The notes beneath the pieces were generated by a model, which made no database searches, was not told where the DNA came from, and saw only the letters and a list, made by a program, of their open reading frames with translations. Of a stretch of 5,188 bases of DNA, positions 1 through 5,188 are shown piece after piece. Within the stretch, counting starts at the first letter, position 1, and the number at the start of each line of letters is the position of its first letter. The position numbers and the translations under genes were made by a program. Source of the DNA: an uncultured Oscillospiraceae bacterium (GTDB lineage Bacteria > Bacillota > Clostridia > Oscillospirales > Acutalibacteraceae); the NCBI GenBank assembly GCA_902490145.1, contig CABUCT010000093.1, forward strand, positions 1 to 5,188, in the 5' to 3' direction.

Positions 1-1
1 A

Positions 2-2605
2 GGCACCAATGCTTTTAAGCTTTCTCCCGTGCATCAGGTGTTGATTGAAAAGAGTGTAAAGGGTTATAAAGAAATTGAATTTGAGGTTATGCGTGACTCA
101 AATGACCATGCCATAACTATCTGCGGCATGGAAAACGTTGATCCTGTCGGTGTACACACCGGTGACTCAATCGTTGTCGCTCCGATTATGACTCTGAACG
201 ATCATGATCTTAAAATGCTCAATGACAGTGCTATCAAAATTATCCGTGAACTCAAAATTGAAGGCGGATGCAACGTCCAGTTTGCATTAAACCCCGAATC
301 TTCAGAATATTATCTTATCGAAGTAAATCCCCGCGTTTCCCGCTCTTCTGCCCTTGCTTCAAAGGCAAGCGGTTATCCTATTGCACGAGTAACTGCAAAA
401 ATTGCTGTGGGTATGGCACTTGAGGATATTAAGGTGGCAAACACAACTGCTGCGTTCGAGCCAAGCCTTGACTATGTTGTGGCAAAATTCCCGCGTTTTC
501 CATTTGATAAATTTGCGTCTGCTACCAACAAGCTTGGAACGCAGATGAAGGCCACCGGAGAAGTTATGGGCATCGGTTCAACCCTTGAAGAATGTATGTT
601 AAAGTCCATTCGCTCTTTGGAAATAGGCGTTTGTCATATTCATATGCCCAAATTTGATAATATGTCAAACGATGAAATGCTTGAATATATCAAGGATTTT
701 CGTGATGACAGCATTTATGCTGTTGCACAGCTTCTTCGCAACGGCGTATCAATCGAAAAGCTTCATGAAGTTACCGAAATAACCTCTTATTTCCTCGAAG
801 CTATCAAACGCATTGTTGACTTTGAAACTGTTATAAAAAACAATCCGAACAATGCCGAAATACTTAAGCAAGCAAAAGAAATGGGATTTTCGGATAAGTT
901 TATTTCAATACTCTGGAACATGCCCGAAACCGATGTTTTCAACAAGCGTAAGGACATGGGACTCTTCCCGGTATACAAAATGGTCGATACCTGTCACACC
1001 GGAGCATACATTCCGTATTTTTATTCAACTTACAAAAGAAACAACGACAGCAGACTTTCAGACAAAAAGAAAATAATCGTGCTTGGTGCGGGACCAATTC
1101 GTATCGGACAGGGCGTTGAGTTTGACTACTCCACTGTTCACGCCGTTTCTACAATTAAAAAATCGGGATATGAGGCCATTATCATCAATAACAATCCCGA
1201 AACCGTATCTACTGACTACACCACCGCCGATAAACTCTATTTTGAACCTTTGACAACCGAAGATGTAATGAACATTATTGAATTTGAAAAGCCTGAAGGT
1301 GTCATCGCCTCTCTCGGCGGTCAGACCGCAATCAATCTTGCAGAGCCGCTTATGAAACGCGGTGTGAAAATCATCGGAACTGATTGTGAAGCAATCGAAC
1401 GTGCCGAAAACCGCGATGCATTTGAAAAAATCCTTAAAGAATTAAACATTCCTCAGCCCAAGGGCAAGGCCGTAACTGCTATTGAAGAAGGCGTAAAAGC
1501 TGCTGCTGAAATCGGATATCCCGTTTTGGTAAGACCAAGCTTTGTTCTCGGCGGCCGTGCCATGCAGATAGTCGGAAATGAGGAGCAGCTTCGCCATTAT
1601 CTCAAAACCGCCGTTGAAATTGATGAGGACAAGCCTGTGCTTGTTGATAAATATATTGTCGGAAAGGAAGTTGAGGTCGATGCAATTTGCGACGGAATCA
1701 ACGTGTTCGTTCCCGGTATTATGGAACTTGTTGAACGTACAGGAATCCACAGCGGCGATTCGATAAGCGTATATCCTCCGTTCAGCATATCGGACAAAGT
1801 CAAGGGTACTATTCTGCAATATGCTAAAAAACTCGGACTCGGCATTGGAATTGTAGGACTTTATAACATCCAGTTCATTGTGGACAAGCAGGAAAACGTT
1901 TATATAATCGAAGTCAATCCCCGCTCATCAAGAACCGTTCCCTTCCTTTCAAAATCGACCGGATACAGTCTCGCCGACATCGCAACTGAAGTAATCCTCG
2001 GAAAGAGTCTTAAAGAGCTTGGGCTGTTTGACATATATCCCGACGAGAAAAAACGCTGGTATGTAAAAGTTCCGGTTTTCTCTTTCAATAAAATCCGTGG
2101 ACTTGATGCATATCTTTCACCTGAAATGAAGTCAACCGGAGAAGCAATCGGCTATGACAATAAGCTCAACCGAGCTATGTATAAAGCTCTTCAGGCATCG
2201 GGAATGAGGCTTCAGAATTACGGAACGGTGTTTGCCACTATCACCGACAAGGACAAGGAGGAAGCACTGCCCATGATTCGACGTTTCTATAACCTCGGAT
2301 TCAATATTCAGGCGACTAAAGGAACCGGCGAATACCTGAAAAACAACGGGATCCGCACACATATCCTCGGAAAAATAAGCGAAGGCAGCGACGAAATTCC
2401 GCAGGCTATCCGCCAAGGTCACATCGCTTATATTATCAACACAAGTGATGTCGGCGGCTCAGCCCACACCGCAAACGACGGACGCCAAATCAGACGACTT
2501 GCAACCGAAAACAATATAAACATCTTCACCTCTCTTGATACCGTTAAAACACTGCTTGATGTTCTGGAGGAAACCACACTGTGCATCTCCACCATTGACG
2601 CATAA
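2..2605 (+). CDS. carB: Carbamoyl-phosphate synthase large subunit, 5' end missing
   Basis: CarB (pyrAB) makes carbamoyl phosphate in the cytosol from bicarbonate, two ATP and ammonia delivered by the glutaminase subunit CarA; it is the first step of pyrimidine synthesis and also feeds arginine. The reading frame is open to the left edge. The GTG at 29 is an internal Val, not a start. By comparison with the roughly 1070-residue E. coli protein about 195 N-terminal residues lie outside the window. Visible parts: end of the first ATP-grasp half, with GVHTGDS (149-169) and EVNPRVSRSS (320-349); a helical oligomerisation region (about 630-1060); the second half, opening with IIVLGAGPIRIGQG (from about 1073), then PSFVLGGRAM (1535-1564), GIHSGDS (1742-1762) and EVNPRSSRT (1910-1936); and a C-terminal MGS-like allosteric domain (about 2215-2605). 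That domain keeps ATKGTG, a Lys in GKISEG and YIINTS, aligning with the UMP-binding positions of E. coli CarB, so feedback by UMP is plausible. The duplicated ATP-grasp architecture is complete where visible. The TSLDT near the end resembles the Bacillus enzyme. Identification is very secure. Confidence 0.98.
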   Translation, partial: GTNAFKLSPVHQVLIEKSVKGYKEIEFEVMRDSNDHAITICGMENVDPVGVHTGDSIVVAPIMTLNDHDLKMLNDSAIKIIRELKIEGGCNVQFALNPESSEYYLIEVNPRVSRSSALASKASGYPIARVTAKIAVGMALEDIKVANTTAAFEPSLDYVVAKFPRFPFDKFASATNKLGTQMKATGEVMGIGSTLEECMLKSIRSLEIGVCHIHMPKFDNMSNDEMLEYIKDFRDDSIYAVAQLLRNGVSIEKLHEVTEITSYFLEAIKRIVDFETVIKNNPNNAEILKQAKEMGFSDKFISILWNMPETDVFNKRKDMGLFPVYKMVDTCHTGAYIPYFYSTYKRNNDSRLSDKKKIIVLGAGPIRIGQGVEFDYSTVHAVSTIKKSGYEAIIINNNPETVSTDYTTADKLYFEPLTTEDVMNIIEFEKPEGVIASLGGQTAINLAEPLMKRGVKIIGTDCEAIERAENRDAFEKILKELNIPQPKGKAVTAIEEGVKAAAEIGYPVLVRPSFVLGGRAMQIVGNEEQLRHYLKTAVEIDEDKPVLVDKYIVGKEVEVDAICDGINVFVPGIMELVERTGIHSGDSISVYPPFSISDKVKGTILQYAKKLGLGIGIVGLYNIQFIVDKQENVYIIEVNPRSSRTVPFLSKSTGYSLADIATEVILGKSLKELGLFDIYPDEKKRWYVKVPVFSFNKIRGLDAYLSPEMKSTGEAIGYDNKLNRAMYKALQASGMRLQNYGTVFATITDKDKEEALPMIRRFYNLGFNIQATKGTGEYLKNNGIRTHILGKISEGSDEIPQAIRQGHIAYIINTSDVGGSAHTANDGRQIRRLATENNINIFTSLDTVKTLLDVLEETTLCISTIDA

Positions 2606-2619
2606 AATCTTGTTTATAT

Positions 2620-2642
2620 TTTGCCGTTAGTCGGACGGCAAA
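2620..2642 (+). other. Stem-loop just after carB
   Basis: TTTGCCGT (2620-2627) and ACGGCAAA (2635-2642) are perfect inverted complements around a 7-base loop (TAGTCGG), starting 14 bases after the carB stop codon. It is not followed by a run of T on either strand (the + strand continues CAACGAAG), so it does not fit an intrinsic terminator. An RNA-processing or mRNA-stabilising hairpin, or part of a decayed repeat copy, are alternatives. Its loop and right arm resemble the core of the tandem repeats downstream. The structure is seen directly; its role is unknown. Confidence 0.6.
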
Positions 2643-2670
2643 CAACGAAGCGAAACATTCTTATATTTTT

Positions 2671-2792
2671 ATCACCGGTCGGGCAGCTAAATAAAACTTT
2701 CTGCATTCCTGCCGCGGGCCGGGTGACAAAATGAAGATTTTCTGTACTCTCATCACCGGTTGGGTGGCTAAATGAAACTTTTTACTCTCACC
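2671..2792 (+). repeat. Three imperfect tandem repeats of about 40 bp
   Basis: Copies begin at about 2671, 2711 and 2752, so the period is 40-41 bases. The shared core reads approximately CCGGTYGGGYRGCTAAATGAAAC followed by a T-rich stretch. Copies 1 and 3 match at 27 of 32 positions (2671-2702 against 2752-2783), and all five differences are transitions. Copy 2 matches copy 3 at about 21 of 32 positions, and both end in ACTCTC (2746-2751, 2784-2789). Copy 3 can form a small hairpin, CACC (2754-2757) with GGTG (2763-2766). A fourth, weaker copy may lie at 2630-2660, where GTCGG.C.GC.AA and GAAACATTCT recur. No convincing gene, terminator or promoter is visible in the gap. The repeats could be a family of dispersed intergenic elements or a local duplication; function unknown. 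Confidence 0.8.
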
Positions 2793-2811
2793 CTCAGATA
2801 AATAGCAGAAC

Positions 2812-2815
2812 GGAG
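2812..2815 (+). promoter_or_regulatory. Ribosome binding site of pyrK
   Basis: GGAG lies 5 bases before the ATG at 2821. It supports that start and shows that pyrK is initiated independently rather than coupled to carB, whose stop is 215 bases upstream. Confidence 0.75.
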
Positions 2816-2820
2816 ACTTT

Positions 2821-3552
2821 ATGAATCAGGAAACATTTAAAATTATATCCCAAACGCCTATTGCACAAAATGTTGTGAAAATGGTGCTTGCGGGAAATAC
2901 GGACGGAATCAGTGCATCCGGACAGTTCGTTAATATAAAGCTTAATGGATTTTATCTTCGAAGACCGATTTCGGTTTGTGATTACGACAGTGAAACGCTG
3001 ACTCTTATTTACAAAATTGTTGGCGACGGCACCAAAGCAATGAGTAAATATTCTAACGGAACAATACTTGATATTCTCACAGGACTCGGAAACGGATATA
3101 ATACTTCCCTTTCAGGAGATTTTCCGCTCCTCATCGGCGGCGGTGTCGGAGTTCCCCCGCTTTACAATCTTTGCAAGAAGCTTATCGACGAGGGAAAGCA
3201 TCCCTCTGTTATTTTGGGATTTAACTGCAAAGACGATGTTTTTTATGAAAAAGAGTTTGCAGATCTCGGTGTGGCGGTTTATGTTACCACTGCCGACGGA
3301 AGCTATGGTACAAAAGGATTTGTGACCGACGTCATGGACAACATTAAATACAGCTATTTTTACACCTGCGGCCCTGAACCTATGCTTAAAGCTGTGTATA
3401 ACAAATCCTGCACAAGCGGACAGTTCAGCTTCGAAGAACGAATGGGATGCGGATTCGGTGCCTGTATGGGATGCTCCTGCAAAACTAAATACGGTAACAA
3501 GCGGATCTGTAAAGACGGTCCTGTGCTTGAAAAGGAGGAGATCATATGGTAG
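2821..3552 (+). CDS. pyrK: Dihydroorotate dehydrogenase B, electron-transfer subunit
   Basis: PyrK is the FAD and [2Fe-2S] subunit of class 1B dihydroorotate dehydrogenase. It carries electrons from the FMN of PyrD to NAD+ in a cytosolic PyrD2PyrK2 complex. The 243-residue product has the expected ferredoxin-reductase-like layout: an N-terminal FAD-binding barrel with RRPIS (residues 47-51); a nucleotide-binding domain with GGGVGVPPLY (106-115) and YTCGPEPML (181-189); and a C-terminal iron-sulfur segment with Cys210, Cys215, Cys218 and Cys230 in the family pattern C-x4-C-x2-C-xn-C. Cys220 is extra to that set. Length is close to the usual 250-260 residues. The start at 2821 has a good ribosome binding site. 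The 3' end overlaps the pyrD start by 7 bases in the string ATGGTAG. The adjacent class 1B pyrD makes the assignment firm over other ferredoxin-NADP reductase relatives. Confidence 0.97.
   Translation: MNQETFKIISQTPIAQNVVKMVLAGNTDGISASGQFVNIKLNGFYLRRPISVCDYDSETLTLIYKIVGDGTKAMSKYSNGTILDILTGLGNGYNTSLSGDFPLLIGGGVGVPPLYNLCKKLIDEGKHPSVILGFNCKDDVFYEKEFADLGVAVYVTTADGSYGTKGFVTDVMDNIKYSYFYTCGPEPMLKAVYNKSCTSGQFSFEERMGCGFGACMGCSCKTKYGNKRICKDGPVLEKEEIIW
3532..3538 (+). promoter_or_regulatory. Ribosome binding site of pyrD, inside pyrK
   Basis: AAGGAGG, a near-perfect Shine-Dalgarno sequence, lies 7 bases before the pyrD ATG at 3546 and within the last codons of pyrK (encoding the Glu-Lys-Glu-Glu region). 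Its strength and placement fix the pyrD start and suggest coupled translation that keeps the two subunits in step. Confidence 0.9.
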
Positions 3553-4463
3553 ATACCAAGGTTGATTTAAGCGGCATAACGCTTGACAATCCCATAATTC
3601 CCGCAAGCGGAACTTTCGGATACGGATATGAATATGCTGAACTTTATGATATAAATTGCCTCGGAAGCTTTTCCTTCAAAGGCACAACCGCTGAACCTCG
3701 TTTTGGAAATGAAACCCCAAGAATTGCCGAATGTACCTCCGGTATGATAAACAGCGTCGGGCTTCAAAATCCCGGTGTTGAAAAGGTTATATCAGAGGAG
3801 CTTCCAAAACTCCGCTCTTGTTTTCACAAACCTGTTATTGCCAACGTCGGCGGTTTTTCAATTGATGAATACGCCGAAACCTGTGAAAAACTCGATAAAG
3901 AAGATCAGGTTGGGATTTTGGAAGTTAACATCAGCTGTCCAAACGTCCACAACGGAGGTATGAGCTTCGGCACAGATCCCAAAATGGCGGCGGCAGTCAC
4001 ACGCCGTGTGAAAGAGGTCACAACAAAGCCAGTATATATCAAATTAAGCCCTAATGTAACCGATATCGTGTCGGTCGCAAAAGCTTGCGAGGATGCGGGA
4101 GCTGACGGTATCAGCATGATAAACACCCTTCTCGGCATGAGGATAGATTTAAAGACTAAAAAACCGGTCATCGCAAACAAAATGGGAGGGTTTTCGGGAA
4201 GTGCGATTCTGCCTGTGGCAATACGAATGGTATATCAGGTATATGAAGCGGTTAGCATCCCCATCATCGGCATGGGGGGCGTGTCGTCTGCAAAAGACGT
4301 TATTGAAATGATGCTTGCGGGTGCCAGTGCAGTTCAAATCGGAGCGGCAAATCTCGTAAATCCTTATGTGTGCAGGGATATTATAGAAGAACTTCCTGCC
4401 CAAATGGAAAAATATAAAATAAACTCTCTTAAAGAGATTATCGGAGGTGCCCACAATGGGTAA
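3546..4463 (+). CDS. pyrD: Dihydroorotate dehydrogenase B (NAD+), catalytic subunit
   Basis: PyrD (class 1B, also pyrDB) oxidises dihydroorotate to orotate on FMN and hands the electrons to PyrK and then NAD+. The 305-residue protein is the usual length for a soluble class 1B TIM barrel and lacks the N-terminal membrane extension of quinone-linked class 2 enzymes. Visible motifs: ASGTFGYG (20-27), the Lys of FKGTT (Lys45), substrate-binding NSVGLQNPG (69-77), the active-site segment NISCPN with catalytic base Cys131 (class 2 enzymes carry Ser here), YIKLSPN (Lys166), INT (192-194), GGFSGSA (214-220), GMGGVSSAKD (242-251) and the phosphate-binding AGASAVQIGAA region (258-268). It overlaps pyrK at its start and pyrF at its end. 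The Cys and the pyrK partner together distinguish it from fumarate-dependent class 1A. Confidence 0.98.
   Translation: MVDTKVDLSGITLDNPIIPASGTFGYGYEYAELYDINCLGSFSFKGTTAEPRFGNETPRIAECTSGMINSVGLQNPGVEKVISEELPKLRSCFHKPVIANVGGFSIDEYAETCEKLDKEDQVGILEVNISCPNVHNGGMSFGTDPKMAAAVTRRVKEVTTKPVYIKLSPNVTDIVSVAKACEDAGADGISMINTLLGMRIDLKTKKPVIANKMGGFSGSAILPVAIRMVYQVYEAVSIPIIGMGGVSSAKDVIEMMLAGASAVQIGAANLVNPYVCRDIIEELPAQMEKYKINSLKEIIGGAHNG
4443..4449 (+). promoter_or_regulatory. Ribosome binding site that decides the pyrF start
   Basis: GGAGGTG lies 6 bases before the ATG at 4456. The upstream in-frame GTG at 4447 is part of this Shine-Dalgarno sequence itself, so it cannot be the start. The site lies within the last codons of pyrD. 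Confidence 0.88.
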
Positions 4464-5154
4464 GGACGTAATTATTGCTTGTGATTTTGCAAGCAAAGAT
4501 GAAGTGCTCGCTTTTCTTGATAAATTTAAAGATGAAAAGCCTTATGTTAAAATCGGTATGGAGCTGTTCTACGGTGCGGGTCCTCAAATCGTTAAGGAAA
4601 TAAAACAAAGAGGACACAAGATCTTTCTTGACCTGAAACTCCATGACATACCGAATACAGTAAAAAAAGCTATGCGTGTGCTGTCAAATCTCGATGTGGA
4701 TATGTGTAATCTCCACGCGGGCGGGACGGTTTCCATGATGGAAGCGGCTATTGAGGGCCTTACACGCGAAGACGGTTCAAGACCGCTTCTTATTGCAGTT
4801 ACACAGCTTACATCCACAAGTCAGGAGCGTATGGAAAAAGACTTGCTTATAAACGAGCCAATTGATAAAGTAGTCATGCATTATGCAAACAATGCAAAAC
4901 TTGCAGGTCTTGACGGAGTGGTTTGTTCTCCGCTTGAAGCATCAAAGGTTCACGAAGTATGCGGCAGCGATTTCCTTACCGTAACCCCCGGAGTGCGTTT
5001 TGCCGACGGTGATATCGGTGATCAAGTCAGAGTCACAACTCCAAAAAAAGCAAAAGAAATCGGTTCCGATTATATCGTTGTGGGAAGACCCATCACAGCA
5101 GCCGACGATCCCGTCGCGGCATACAGACGATGTGTCAGAGAATTTATAGATTAA
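4456..5154 (+). CDS. pyrF: Orotidine 5'-phosphate decarboxylase
   Basis: PyrF decarboxylates OMP to UMP, the last step of the pathway, as a cytosolic TIM-barrel dimer without cofactor. From the ATG at 4456 the product is 232 residues, near the roughly 230-240 of Bacillus-type enzymes. An alternative GTG at 4447 would add three residues but lies in the ribosome binding site. Motifs: IACDF (7-11) with the first substrate-binding Asp10; YVKIGMELF (30-38) with Lys32; the catalytic signature FLDLKLHDIPNT (57-68) with Asp59, Lys61 and Asp64, the charged network of this family; QLTS (117-120); TPGVR (177-181); and the phosphate-gripping VVGRPI (208-213). This is the short, single-domain bacterial group I form rather than the longer group found in mycobacteria. 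The ATG overlaps the pyrD stop by 8 bases, suggesting coupling. All key residues are present. Confidence 0.98.
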   Translation: MGKDVIIACDFASKDEVLAFLDKFKDEKPYVKIGMELFYGAGPQIVKEIKQRGHKIFLDLKLHDIPNTVKKAMRVLSNLDVDMCNLHAGGTVSMMEAAIEGLTREDGSRPLLIAVTQLTSTSQERMEKDLLINEPIDKVVMHYANNAKLAGLDGVVCSPLEASKVHEVCGSDFLTVTPGVRFADGDIGDQVRVTTPKKAKEIGSDYIVVGRPITAADDPVAAYRRCVREFID

Positions 5155-5158
5155 GAGG
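5155..5158 (+). promoter_or_regulatory. Ribosome binding site of the gene after pyrF
   Basis: GAGG immediately follows the pyrF stop and lies 9 bases before the ATG at 5168. The other ATG at 5161 would be only 2 bases away, too close, so 5168 is the preferred start. Confidence 0.65.
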
Positions 5159-5167
5159 TAATGAAGT

Positions 5168-5188
5168 ATGAAAACAACCGAAATACAA
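5168..5188 (+). CDS. pyrE: Start of next operon gene, probably orotate phosphoribosyltransferase
   Basis: Only seven codons are visible (Met-Lys-Thr-Thr-Glu-Ile-Gln) before the right edge. They begin 13 bases after the pyrF stop and follow a plausible ribosome binding site, so a further gene of the same transcript starts here. Seven residues cannot identify a protein. The name rests on gene order: pyrE, which joins orotate to PRPP to give OMP, directly follows pyrF in the Bacillus-type pyr operon and is the missing step between PyrD and PyrF here. Existence of a gene is fairly sure; its identity is inferred. Confidence 0.6.

Noticed and set aside
29..31. GTG at 29 as the start of carB
   Set aside because: The frame stays open to position 2 and the residues upstream fit the CarB family; the N-terminal half of the first ATP-grasp unit is simply outside the window.
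1442..1819. 125-codon minus-strand frame opposite carB
   Set aside because: It lies opposite the conserved second ATP-grasp half of CarB, and its protein is rich in residues typical of antisense shadows.
2620..2642. Intrinsic terminator after carB
   Set aside because: The stem is good but no T-run follows on either strand, and the operon continues downstream in the same direction.
2606..2820. PyrR-binding attenuator, riboswitch or CRISPR array in the gap
   Set aside because: I see no PyrR-type binding loop or terminator/antiterminator pair. The repeats are adjacent and diverged with no unique spacers of constant length, so they do not fit CRISPR.
3448..3510. Extra cysteine (Cys220) in the PyrK iron-sulfur segment as a sign of a different cluster
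   Set aside because: The four expected ligands are present with normal spacing, and an additional nearby Cys is, as far as I recall, common in PyrK proteins.
3112..3606. 164-codon open frame on the minus strand across pyrK and pyrD
   Set aside because: It lies opposite two secure genes, shows no recognisable motif and looks like a shadow of their codon pattern.

Overview
The window is a stretch of a de novo pyrimidine (UMP) biosynthesis operon, read entirely on the + strand, in the order carB (5' end cut off) - pyrK - pyrD - pyrF - start of a further gene, probably pyrE. The gene order matches the distal half of the classical Bacillus/Clostridium pyr operon. The dihydroorotate dehydrogenase is the two-subunit class 1B (NAD-linked) type, with a PyrK electron-transfer subunit next to a PyrD catalytic subunit. 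Together with strong AGGAGG-type ribosome binding sites, moderate-to-low GC and a CarB C-terminus of the Bacillus type, this suggests a Firmicute, most likely an anaerobic Clostridia member. A Ruminococcus/Oscillospira-like gut organism is a guess from the general feel of the sequence, not something the sequence proves.

Layout: positions 2-2605 hold the C-terminal roughly four fifths of the large subunit of carbamoyl-phosphate synthase. A 215-base gap follows (2606-2820). It holds a perfect 8-bp stem-loop and three imperfect tandem copies of a unit of about 40 bases, with a possible fourth, decayed copy overlapping the stem-loop. From 2821 on the genes are tightly packed: pyrK and pyrD overlap by 7 bases, pyrD and pyrF by 8 bases, and pyrF is followed 13 bases later by the next start codon. 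This points to translational coupling within one transcript.

Together the genes supply carbamoyl phosphate (CarB with CarA, not in the window), oxidise dihydroorotate to orotate and pass the electrons to NAD+ (PyrD with PyrK), and decarboxylate OMP to UMP (PyrF). PyrE, which makes OMP from orotate and PRPP, would be the gene that begins at the right edge.

The genes look intact and ordinary for their families. I see no new biological system here. The only part not explained by known genes is the repeat-bearing gap between carB and pyrK, which interrupts an otherwise gapless operon.
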